Assembly: GCA_934193095.1 (NCBI GenBank)
Contig: CAKPUX010000030.1
Location: 1-25,477 of the forward strand
Source of the DNA: an uncultured Dialister sp.
Lineage (GTDB): Bacteria; Bacillota; Negativicutes; Veillonellales; Dialisteraceae
DNA: 25,477 nucleotides
Direction: 5' to 3'
Positions 7,348 through 14,913 of the stretch are shown piece after piece. Position 1 is the stretch's first letter. Each line of letters begins with the position of its first letter. A model generated the notes under the pieces. The model ran no database searches. It saw only the letters and a program-made list of their open reading frames with translations, and was not told the DNA's origin. Both the position numbers and the translations under genes were made by a program.

Positions 7348-7674
7348 TCAATCTATACGATTCAATATTTCCTCAAACTTTTCCGGCTCACTCCGATACA
7401 GCTCAGCAACTTCCGCGATCGTCTTTGCTACATTTCCAGAAAGCCCCTGCTCCCCATCGGTCATCAAATAACGCAAGAGTTCGTACTGAAACTTCATTCC
7501 ATTGAAATTCCGAAAACGCTCATCGACTTCCAGCCCTTTCGAAACGGCTCTTTTTCGCAAAACATCGGAAAGCTGATGAAGAAGCTCATTCTTTTGCGAA
7601 GGCGTGGCTTCGATCCTTCTATAAGTATCAACCAGCAAGGCAACCTCTTCCTCATCCCAGATCACTCGTTTCAT
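7348..7674 (-). CDS. conserved small protein of unknown function (about 108 aa)
   Basis: I cannot name the family. The protein is highly charged and predicted helical. It opens with WDEEEVALLVDTYRRIE, followed by a heptad-like KNELLHQLSDVLRKRAV stretch, FRNFNGMKFQYELLRYL and a C-terminal AEVAELYRSEPEKFEEIL helix. The pattern of W-x-EE-(V)-x-LL, then RKRA, then FRN-NGM resembles small N-terminal modules that I have seen attached to restriction-like and other multidomain proteins, which is only an impression. I prefer the ATG at 7674, which has GGGAAGAAG upstream. The frame is open to 7707 (11 residues more), but that ATG lacks a ribosome binding site. Promoter and terminator are its own, so it is not part of the vsr operon although it lies directly downstream. 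Confidence 0.75.
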   Translation of the reverse strand: MKRVIWDEEEVALLVDTYRRIEATPSQKNELLHQLSDVLRKRAVSKGLEVDERFRNFNGMKFQYELLRYLMTDGEQGLSGNVAKTIAEVAELYRSEPEKFEEILNRID

Positions 7675-7732
7675 ATGGTCATCTTCTTCCCTGATAAACG
7701 AATACATGTTACAACCGCATTTTCTTTATTTA

Positions 7733-7741
7733 ATTATATCA
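7733..7741 (-). promoter_or_regulatory. extended -10 promoter of the 107-codon gene
   Basis: The minus strand reads TGATATAAT, with the -10 hexamer at 7733-7738. This places the transcript start near 7726, about 50 nt before the preferred ATG. No good -35 is visible. Confidence 0.5.
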
Positions 7742-7841
7742 TGCAAGATTGAAGCTCGTTTCAAATCTCAAAACGTGCTCTTTGTATCCGGCCCCCGATA
7801 TTCATGAAAGTCCATGAGGGCATCCTTATTTCATAGTAAAA

Positions 7842-8291
7842 TCAGCGCCTTCCGCAATGCCTCTCAATGTTTTTCAAATTCCGTTTCAATGCAACGTCTA
7901 CATTATTCATTACTTCATCCATATTATTTTTCAATTCACACTCCCAGATAGTAATCACTTTCCACCCCATTGCTTCCAACTGATCACGATGTAGCTTATC
8001 ATTTACTTCATTTTGGGCAAACTTGTTCTTCCAAAAATCAATCCGGCTCTTAGGCATATAAGCATACTTGCATCCCTTATGATGATGCCAGAAACAGCCA
8101 TTCACAAAAATAACCGTTTTGTAACGCGGAAGAACCACATCCGGTACTCCCGGCAGGCGTTTATCATTTTTCCGAAATCTGTAACCTCTCCGAAAAAGCC
8201 ATCTGCGAACCTGCACCTCAGGTTTTGTATCTTTCCCTTTGATCCGACTCATATTCCAGCTGCGATGCTCTTTAGAAATGGTATCAGCCAT
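7842..8291 (-). CDS. vsr: Vsr, very-short-patch mismatch endonuclease
   Basis: Vsr nicks 5' of the T in T:G mismatches that arise when 5-methylcytosine deaminates, starting very-short-patch repair. The 149-aa length is usual. SRIKGKDTKPE (16-26) is the family N-terminal motif. PDVVLPRYKTVIFVNGCFWHHH (50-71) contains the catalytic Asp51 and His69, intercalating Phe67 and Trp68, and zinc ligands Cys66 and His71 in the same positions as in the E. coli enzyme. Cys74 and Cys118 complete the zinc site, and Trp87 matches the third aromatic. The ATG overlaps the endonuclease stop (TAATG). It is the last gene of the restriction-modification operon. Its presence implies that the upstream methyltransferase makes C5-methylcytosine at a CCWGG-like site. 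Confidence 0.95.
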   Translation of the reverse strand: MADTISKEHRSWNMSRIKGKDTKPEVQVRRWLFRRGYRFRKNDKRLPGVPDVVLPRYKTVIFVNGCFWHHHKGCKYAYMPKSRIDFWKNKFAQNEVNDKLHRDQLEAMGWKVITIWECELKNNMDEVMNNVDVALKRNLKNIERHCGRR

Positions 8292-9463
8292 TACTGGATT
8301 CCTTCTTTTTCTTTCACAAAGTCAATGAACTTTTTCAATGTCCAGATTCGATCACGTTTGTTTTTAGGATAAGCACTGATATACGGCTTGGGAACTACAA
8401 GTATCACATTCTCTGACTGCATCTCATCCATCTGCGCCTCTGAGACTCCCTGCTGCAACGTACACAGATGATGTACCGGAATACGATCTGCTTCCGTAAT
8501 CACCTGACGCCAGCGATCCTTGCAGGTCGTTTTGGCAGCCAGAGATATGAGTTTGTCCGCTGAAAAAGTCATATCGTGGTACTTCCATTCAGAAGGAAAA
8601 ATAAAGTCTGGCACCTTCTTGCCCTCTGTCCTTGCCTGCGCTGTATACTCGAGCGAATTCTCATCAAAAAGCGCCGCCAGATGATGTTCAGGGCTCTTGC
8701 CCGCCCTGCTTTTACGTCTGTTCAATACCCTGTTCGCCAGCGCAGTGAAATCATCAACGCTGTCAAAGCCTCTATGCAAGAGACTTCCATACTCAACATT
8801 TTCTACCGCGCGAAACAACTTGAATTCCTCATCTGTCCAGTTGATCAGCTGCTGATCCGGATTATCCCAGGAAAGGATTTTTTCTTTAAACAGGCGACTT
8901 CTCAACACTCTGGCTTCGGCAGACATCTGTTCAGTTGTTGGAAATGCCTGATTCTCATGAAGCATTTTTGCAGCCAGTTGTTTCAACGCAAGCTCATGAG
9001 ATTCTTCTGTAACAGGAATATAATTGATCAGCGCATTGGTTTGCGTCGGGCTGATTCCGAGGACCTGCATAAACTCGTCTATTTCTGCATCAGTATCCAG
9101 GAAAAAGCCCGAGTAATCTTCCCAGTCCTGCTCTGTCAATACAAAGAGAGAGCCGGTCTGATCGGGACGAAGAAAATTGAAATTGCGTCCAAAAGAAGTA
9201 ATTCGCAATTCTCTCTTGCTGCTGTAGTACGTAAACCGGCTGGTTGTTACCATTCCATCCGGCCATGTGATTTTAACTTCTCTCTTCAAGATCCCGATAC
9301 TTGGCAGGTACTCTTGAAACATCATACCGGAAGCACTTTTAGAAACCAGTATGCCGGACTGATGTCCACCCGTTGCACCTGTATCATTCGCTGATAAAAA
9401 TTTACAAAAAGAATTTCTGGCACCTTTCACTGACTTTATAGCCACTTCACTTGCTTTCGGCAT
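8291..9463 (-). CDS. EcoRII-type restriction endonuclease
   Basis: This is a homologue of EcoRII, the type IIE enzyme that cuts before CCWGG and needs a second site as effector. The 390-aa protein has an N-terminal EcoRII-N effector-binding region (about 1-150) and a C-terminal nuclease domain (about 200-390). The catalytic core is PDFIF (285-289) followed 25 residues later by KTTCKDRWRQ (311-320), the same spacing and lysines as the EcoRII PD...K...K site; the enzyme looks intact. I start at ATG 9463 because AGGAGG lies 8 nt before it. A frame opening at TTG 9493 would overlap the methyltransferase but has a poorer start. CCWGG specificity is inferred from family resemblance and from the companion Vsr and methyltransferase. 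Confidence 0.9.
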   Translation of the reverse strand: MPKASEVAIKSVKGARNSFCKFLSANDTGATGGHQSGILVSKSASGMMFQEYLPSIGILKREVKITWPDGMVTTSRFTYYSSKRELRITSFGRNFNFLRPDQTGSLFVLTEQDWEDYSGFFLDTDAEIDEFMQVLGISPTQTNALINYIPVTEESHELALKQLAAKMLHENQAFPTTEQMSAEARVLRSRLFKEKILSWDNPDQQLINWTDEEFKLFRAVENVEYGSLLHRGFDSVDDFTALANRVLNRRKSRAGKSPEHHLAALFDENSLEYTAQARTEGKKVPDFIFPSEWKYHDMTFSADKLISLAAKTTCKDRWRQVITEADRIPVHHLCTLQQGVSEAQMDEMQSENVILVVPKPYISAYPKNKRDRIWTLKKFIDFVKEKEGIQ

Positions 9464-9489
9464 ATCAGACGCCTCCTGCCCGAAAAAAT

Positions 9490-10611
9490 TCAATCGGTTA
9501 CATGATTCCTTTTTCTTAAGTCAAAAAGTTTTTTTACGACCAGATCTGCTACATTCGCCATCAAGGGCATGACAACGGAATTTCCGAATTGTCTATAAGC
9601 CTGCGTATCTGATACCGGAATCTTGAAGCTATCTGGAAATCCCATCAGTCTTGCGCATTCTCTCGGTGTCAATCGTCTGGGATTCTTGCCTTTCTGCTCG
9701 ATCAGTATTTCAGACCCATCCTTGTAATATCTTGCGCTTAGAGTTCTGGTCACGCCATCCAGTGGTGCCAATCCATAACCAAATCCATTTCCTTTGGCTT
9801 TGTGCTTCGCCGCATAGTTCTGCAGATATGACCACAGCTTATCCGAGAGAGTATACCTTGACTCCACATGATCCATCAGAATATCAGCCACCACCGGTTT
9901 CGGCTCTACCGGAGTGATATCAAATTCAAAATCAATATCATTTCCAAATCTTTCCCGATCAAATCCCACAATCAGGATTCTTTCTCTATGCTGAGGAACA
10001 AAGTTCTGTCCATCAAGAATTGCCGTAAAAACCTGATAATTCAATTCTTCCAGCGATTCCATAATGACTTTGAATGTGTTCCCTTTATCGTGACTCTTCA
10101 AATTTTTTACATTTTCAAGCATAAAGGCCGATGGCCTGCGAGCCTTCAGAATACGACAGACATCAAAGAAAAGTGTCCCCTGTGTCTTGTCTTCAAAGCC
10201 GGTGGCTCTTCCCATACTTTTCTTCTTGGAGACACCGGCAATACTGAATGGCTGACAGGGAAAGCCTGCGACAAGTATGTCGTGTCTGGGGATACTGCGG
10301 GCATCGACTCTTGTAATGTCACCATCCGGCAGCTCGCCAAAATTGGCAAAATAGGTCTGCTGGCTATACTTGTTCCACTCAGAGGAGTAAAGACACTTGC
10401 CTCCTGCAGATTCATAAGCCAGGCGCATGCCGCCGATTCCGGCAAACAAATCGATAAAAGTAAACTTACCTTTTTTCTTATCCTCTGACTTCATCAGTTT
10501 TTCCCGCAATGCATTCACGGCGAAATCCTGCATCGTCTCTCCATCTGCAGCAAGGCGACTTTCTATAAGAGTCCAAATATCATTATCCAACGTAACAGTA
10601 ATCTTTTTCAT
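9490..10611 (-). CDS. C5-cytosine DNA methyltransferase with N-terminal RHH domain
   Basis: The 373-aa enzyme transfers a methyl group from S-adenosylmethionine to cytosine C5. Motif I is FIDLFAGIGG (52-61), motif IV GFPCQPFS with nucleophile Cys119, motif VI ENVKNL (167-172), motif VIII QHRERILIVGF, and motif X RQFGNSVVMPL. The target-recognition stretch with TRTLSARYYKDGSEILI recalls Dcm/M.EcoRII, so CCWGG is expected. Residues 1-42 form an apparent ribbon-helix-helix (MKKITVTLDNDIW... then two helices ending REKLM), the fold of CopG/Arc repressors and not the extension of E. coli Dcm. This could repress its own promoter, which has a palindrome over the -10. The start has GGAGG 4 nt upstream. 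It is the first gene of the restriction operon, and may also protect self DNA from the upstream DISARM-like system. Confidence 0.94.
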   Translation of the reverse strand: MKKITVTLDNDIWTLIESRLAADGETMQDFAVNALREKLMKSEDKKKGKFTFIDLFAGIGGMRLAYESAGGKCLYSSEWNKYSQQTYFANFGELPDGDITRVDARSIPRHDILVAGFPCQPFSIAGVSKKKSMGRATGFEDKTQGTLFFDVCRILKARRPSAFMLENVKNLKSHDKGNTFKVIMESLEELNYQVFTAILDGQNFVPQHRERILIVGFDRERFGNDIDFEFDITPVEPKPVVADILMDHVESRYTLSDKLWSYLQNYAAKHKAKGNGFGYGLAPLDGVTRTLSARYYKDGSEILIEQKGKNPRRLTPRECARLMGFPDSFKIPVSDTQAYRQFGNSVVMPLMANVADLVVKKLFDLRKRNHVTD

Positions 10612-10648
10612 TATTCCTCCGGGAATTATTTTCTATATATTTCTTCCC

Positions 10649-10677
10649 AGTTTATCATAAACCAGTTGTATTATCAA
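10649..10677 (-). promoter_or_regulatory. promoter and putative operator of the restriction-modification operon
   Basis: On the minus strand TTGATA (10672-10677) and TAAACT (10649-10654) are separated by 17 bp, a good sigma-A type promoter about 38 nt before the methyltransferase ATG. A perfect 13-bp palindrome, GTTTAT-C-ATAAAC at 10650-10662, covers the -10 and part of the spacer, which is where a repressor would act. The methyltransferase's ribbon-helix-helix domain is the obvious candidate. Confidence 0.7.
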
Positions 10678-10682
10678 AAGCA

Positions 10683-10720
10683 GAATAAAAGAGGAAATGC
10701 CTCAAATCAAGACATTTCCT
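10683..10720 (-). terminator. intrinsic terminator of the DISARM-like operon
   Basis: Read on the minus strand, AGGAAATG and CATTTCCT form an 8-bp stem (arms at 10713-10720 and 10692-10699), with further pairing possible in the loop, followed by TCTTTTATT. It begins about 20 nt after the NERD-helicase stop and separates the six-gene unit from the restriction-modification unit. Confidence 0.8.
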
Positions 10721-10740
10721 TAAGCATCAGAAGTGGACAC

Positions 10741-12528
10741 TTACGTGATAATCTTTGCAATACACTTCATTTTTCTGCCAAATTGTGTGCGAACTTTTCG
10801 AGATTCACTTAAACTGCTGACCTTTGCATCAGTTTTCCCAAGAACAACGGCACAATCATTCGCGGACATCGTAGAAACAACATGCAGCTCAAGCCTTGCT
10901 CTGGATGCTCCCACATAAAACAGAAGCTTGCCGTCATCATCAAAAGTTTCCGCATCAAAATCTACAAGTATGACGCAATCCGCCTGCAGTCCTTTAAACT
11001 TCCGGCAGGATGTAAAAAGATATTGGCCGCTGTAATAAAGCCTGTTATTCTTTTCCTGCATCTGATCAGAATCAGACAAAACGCTTCTGGCTTCTGTTTT
11101 CATTGTCAGAATAACTATATCATGATATCCTCTTTGCTCGAATTTCCGTATGGATTCATCTACTGCGCGAAACGCACCTGCCAGATCCCCCGCAAAATAC
11201 ATCACCGGGCTGCAGCCAGCCACTGTATTTTCAGACATCTCCGGTTTTCTGTCTGAGATGAGTCGGAGCGATGTCAGAGCGATATTTTCTGTATTTCTGC
11301 AGTTTTTATAAAGAGTCAGTTTGCAATCAGCCTCTCTGATCACTGCGGGAATTCGGCTGCTCTGAATCATTTGGAGCTTATCATAAAATATATAGAAGGA
11401 ACCGCCGGCACATTGTGAAATCTTACACAATGCTTCCAGAATCCGATTCCCTTCGATATCCTCCTGACCAAAGTCCTGCCCTTCATCGACAATTATGTTG
11501 GCTGTAAGCCCTGCTTTTCTCAGATAATTGGCTTTTCCTTCATACAGCATACCTGCATATACATCTGACAGATAATCGGCAAGCATCTTGAACCGGTTGC
11601 CTCTGTCGTTGTTAAAGTCGCCTTCATTACCTGCCAGTTTGCAGGCCAGCCCATCTATTGTATAAAATTTGACTCCAGCCAATTCATCGCCATAGGCTTC
11701 TTCCAAATATTCCTTTAGATACTTGTTGAAGCACAGGAATAGTACCTCCTGATTTCTGCTATGCAGTCTCCGCGCCTTTTCTACGGCTATCAGCGTCTTA
11801 CCGGTTCCGGCCACGCCGTTAATCGCAGCAGTTCTCTGCTCAACAAGAAAATCAAGAACATTGGCCTGATTTCTCAACAGTTGATGAAAAACGATTTTTT
11901 TCAGATTGATTTCAGAGCAGGCATCCGGCACGAGGTGCAGTTTGGGACTCAGTATGTTGTTTAATAGATACTTGACCTCTGATGCCGAAAGTTTTGTCTC
12001 ATTCCCCTCAAATCTTTTGTATGAAAAAATCCTATCAAAGTACGGTTCAGGATTATCTAAAGCCTCCGTTGTCAAAACAAGCTGTTCCGGCATGTCTATT
12101 GGTAAAGTCATCGTATTCAGCAGGTTCTTCGATATAGCAGGAAACCATACCGCCGGAAGGACTCTGACACGATTGGTTAGTCGTGAATCCCCGCTTAACT
12201 CTATAGCATCAATCAGGGCATAGCAGTTCCGCTTTGCCTGACCAAACGGACCACCATGTTTCATAGCTATTCCACTTGCATAATACCATTGGCCGTTTTC
12301 ATAGCGCACATTTCCATTCTTGGCTTCTATATCAATCATTCCTTTCAAAGGATGAAAGACAAGAAAATCCATTTCCGCTTCTTTGTAGTAATTCTCGTAA
12401 ACCTGTCCTATCTGAAAGGAATGAAACACATAGTAATCATCAGACAAGTTTCTCAGTGCCGCAAACATGCTGACTTCATCGCTGCGGGGATCATTATCCT
12501 TTGGCCTTTCCGGAATCATTATTGCCAT
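10741..12528 (-). CDS. NERD-domain nuclease fused to SF1 (UvrD/Rep-like) helicase
   Basis: This 595-aa fusion has an N-terminal NERD domain (about 15-130), a PD-(D/E)xK-type nuclease fold, with Glu51, Asp54 and IDIEAK (65-70) as the likely catalytic residues. The helicase follows: Walker A GVAGTGKT (238-245), DEGQD box (348-352), motif IV YKNCRNTENIA (407-417), motif V FKGLQAD (511-517) and motif VI VGASRAR (539-545). All helicase motifs look intact, so it probably unwinds or translocates on DNA and cuts it. It starts 13 nt after DrmB with GAGAGG upstream, and is the last gene before the terminator. In known DISARM loci the nuclease is DrmC, a phospholipase-D protein. I infer that this enzyme fills that slot. 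Confidence 0.85.
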   Translation of the reverse strand: MAIMIPERPKDNDPRSDEVSMFAALRNLSDDYYVFHSFQIGQVYENYYKEAEMDFLVFHPLKGMIDIEAKNGNVRYENGQWYYASGIAMKHGGPFGQAKRNCYALIDAIELSGDSRLTNRVRVLPAVWFPAISKNLLNTMTLPIDMPEQLVLTTEALDNPEPYFDRIFSYKRFEGNETKLSASEVKYLLNNILSPKLHLVPDACSEINLKKIVFHQLLRNQANVLDFLVEQRTAAINGVAGTGKTLIAVEKARRLHSRNQEVLFLCFNKYLKEYLEEAYGDELAGVKFYTIDGLACKLAGNEGDFNNDRGNRFKMLADYLSDVYAGMLYEGKANYLRKAGLTANIIVDEGQDFGQEDIEGNRILEALCKISQCAGGSFYIFYDKLQMIQSSRIPAVIREADCKLTLYKNCRNTENIALTSLRLISDRKPEMSENTVAGCSPVMYFAGDLAGAFRAVDESIRKFEQRGYHDIVILTMKTEARSVLSDSDQMQEKNNRLYYSGQYLFTSCRKFKGLQADCVILVDFDAETFDDDGKLLFYVGASRARLELHVVSTMSANDCAVVLGKTDAKVSSLSESRKVRTQFGRKMKCIAKIIT

Positions 12529-12541
12529 TGGTTATTTCCTC

Positions 12542-14902
12542 TCACTCAGCAATCCGTCTTATAAACTCTTCAAGGGGAAAATCCGGGTCGCCTCCCCAAA
12601 AGCAGTGCCATTCCTGAAATTGACAAGCCATGTGATAACCCGATGTCTGGCTGCTGCAAAAATACAAAATCTTCTTGGCCGGCCAGCAAAGAGTACACGA
12701 CAAAATGTTCTCCTTATTATCAGATTTCATTTGGCAGTCACTATATATTTCATCGCGCAGCGGTTTTCCCTGTAATTCTTTTTCTATTCTATGAATCAGT
12801 TCTTTTTCAAGATTGCCTTCCAGCGTATCATCGCACATATCGAGAAGATTATCCCAGATCGTTTCATTGAAATCCGCACCAGACAATAACATTCCTTTAT
12901 CCACGCAGGTAAGGCTGCTGGATGTTTGCCCCGGCTTCGGTCTCGTTTCTGCCAAGAAATCTTCTGCAGCAGACCCCAGATCCCCTAGCTCAAAAAATCC
13001 AGTGATATTCCTGGCTTCATCATGCCGGCCGACAACTGCCACCCGATCAAGCAGGCAGTTGAATGATTCACAGCAGGTCTCCGGCAATAAAGCACAGGCA
13101 TGACAGGCTGCATAATTCAAAGAATTATATCCCTGTGTTGTGGATTCGATACATAACGGATCCGACGAACACCATTTTGCCTGATCAAGCATGTTTTTCA
13201 AAACCTTTTCTATGATATCAGTTTCTGCCATACGTACCAGCCCGCCGAGGCTTCCATCAGACGCAGTTGATGAGGTATATAAAAGAATGCCTGCCATCGG
13301 TTTCACTCTTCCAGGATATGTCGAATAAATCCTTTCTTTGATTGATGCTTCCGAATAGCCGCATTCCTGCGTAATCTGTCTGATGAGCAGATGAGACAAT
13401 GTATGCAATAAAACGTATGGTTCAGAAAACACGTTCTGCATGGCACTGCCCGCCGGAATCCGCTGGTACATGGCTCTGTACCGGTCAGAATCACGAACGG
13501 TTGCTACCCATTTGTCCAAGGTTTCCATATTCAGCTGGAAAAAAATACCCTCTCCATACAGATTGATTCCCGGCAGCCATTCCGTTTCCCTGATACTCGG
13601 CTCTATATATCCCTTCGGGTGAATCTCTCGATTAAAAGCTTTGAGCTTTCCTGTATCCTGGTTATTTTCATCGGTTGGATCCAGTGACAGCACCCTTCTG
13701 AAACCTACCAGCGCCATCACTTCCCGCAGTTTATGCACTTTAACGATCTTTTTGAAAAACGGGCTAAAGGCCTCCGGTACAGCAGATGTTTCGATATGGA
13801 AATTCCTGTCTTCATAATCTCCACCGCAGAGCGCGTCATATTCATCTTCACGCAATTTTTCATAAGAATAATCTTCATTGCTTGTATCACCTGCAGCGCT
13901 GTATTTTTCAAATTTTTCTTTGACTGCACAAAGGCCATACTTGGTTAAATATTCTTTAAGATCAGAATTTATTGCTCCCAGAAGCACTGGCATTGAAACA
14001 GCCGGAGCCTTTTTAATTTCTTGATACAATTTAAGCAATTCCGGGTGATCATCCAGCAACTGATAGAAAGAGTCCCTGCGTTTCGGAATTGTCAAAGCAC
14101 TCCTGATGACTGAGTAATACACATTAGAAGCGCCACGCTGCAGTGCATGCATTTCCGCGGTACAGTCTTTTTCCCAGACCTCTTTGCTCTTTCCCCCCCA
14201 CGGTCTTTTCCCGTTGCACTTGTACCCCCGAAGTGCATTGGCAGACATGCACCCTTCCATAGAACGTTCTTTTCCGCACGTATCGCAATGAATAATAATA
14301 CTTTCCAGTCCACCAGAAGTGTTATTGAATCGAATCTTTAATTTATGATCCAACTGTGTCTTGCCACGATGTACCCACCAGTTAAACGGAAAGTCCTCAA
14401 TATGCCCATTTATGCAGGCCGCAACAAATCTGGATGGAATCAATTTGTGCTTTTTCCCGCAGTGCCGGCAGGTAGTAAAATCATCATCCCCACTCCCCAG
14501 CTGCCAATAGACATCCAGTCTTCCGCAGGCAGGACAGAAGTGCATATAGGGAAATCGAAAAGCATATACATCCTGTGAAAGATGATTGCTGCTATTTTTA
14601 TTGCTTTCCATTGTTTTTGGCGCGAGAAAATATCGGACACCAAGCAGACGCTCCAAATTCCCGTCATGAATTTTGGCAGACTCTGGAATTCGTTTTTGCT
14701 GATTTGAATTCTTATAGGCTCTTTCCCATAAATCAGCCGATGCAATAATGCCGGAGAATTTTTCAAGATCTACGACGGCTCCTGGACCAAAGGTTGTGAT
14801 GATCTGGCTTTTCCTCAGTTCGCCTGCCGGCAACGGTGCACTCCACTCAGTTCTCTCTTCACTCGAGTTCTTCTTTTTTAGCGGCTTTTTGGTAAAACCC
14901 AT
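12542..14902 (-). CDS. drmB: DrmB-like DISARM protein (DUF1998)
   Basis: DrmB partners the DrmA helicase in DISARM anti-phage defence. The 786-aa protein has the typical opening LRKSQIITTFGPGAVVDLEKF (29-49). A zinc-binding region follows (C123-x2-C126, C145-x2-C148, C163 and H167 in the CINGHIEDFPFNWWVHRG segment), then a second Cys group (C206, C209, C218, C229). The DUF1998 domain includes HTLSHLLIRQ (500-509) and a Cys-rich patch around 578-616 with CHAC and CCESFNC. The start has AAGGAG with 6-nt spacing and follows DrmA by 11 nt. In known DISARM, DrmA and DrmB form a complex that loads on DNA. No enzymatic motif of its own is visible, consistent with the family. Length and motifs suggest a complete gene. 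Confidence 0.9.
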   Translation of the reverse strand: MGFTKKPLKKKNSSEERTEWSAPLPAGELRKSQIITTFGPGAVVDLEKFSGIIASADLWERAYKNSNQQKRIPESAKIHDGNLERLLGVRYFLAPKTMESNKNSSNHLSQDVYAFRFPYMHFCPACGRLDVYWQLGSGDDDFTTCRHCGKKHKLIPSRFVAACINGHIEDFPFNWWVHRGKTQLDHKLKIRFNNTSGGLESIIIHCDTCGKERSMEGCMSANALRGYKCNGKRPWGGKSKEVWEKDCTAEMHALQRGASNVYYSVIRSALTIPKRRDSFYQLLDDHPELLKLYQEIKKAPAVSMPVLLGAINSDLKEYLTKYGLCAVKEKFEKYSAAGDTSNEDYSYEKLREDEYDALCGGDYEDRNFHIETSAVPEAFSPFFKKIVKVHKLREVMALVGFRRVLSLDPTDENNQDTGKLKAFNREIHPKGYIEPSIRETEWLPGINLYGEGIFFQLNMETLDKWVATVRDSDRYRAMYQRIPAGSAMQNVFSEPYVLLHTLSHLLIRQITQECGYSEASIKERIYSTYPGRVKPMAGILLYTSSTASDGSLGGLVRMAETDIIEKVLKNMLDQAKWCSSDPLCIESTTQGYNSLNYAACHACALLPETCCESFNCLLDRVAVVGRHDEARNITGFFELGDLGSAAEDFLAETRPKPGQTSSSLTCVDKGMLLSGADFNETIWDNLLDMCDDTLEGNLEKELIHRIEKELQGKPLRDEIYSDCQMKSDNKENILSCTLCWPAKKILYFCSSQTSGYHMACQFQEWHCFWGGDPDFPLEEFIRRIAE

Positions 14903-14913
14903 AGCAGACTCCT

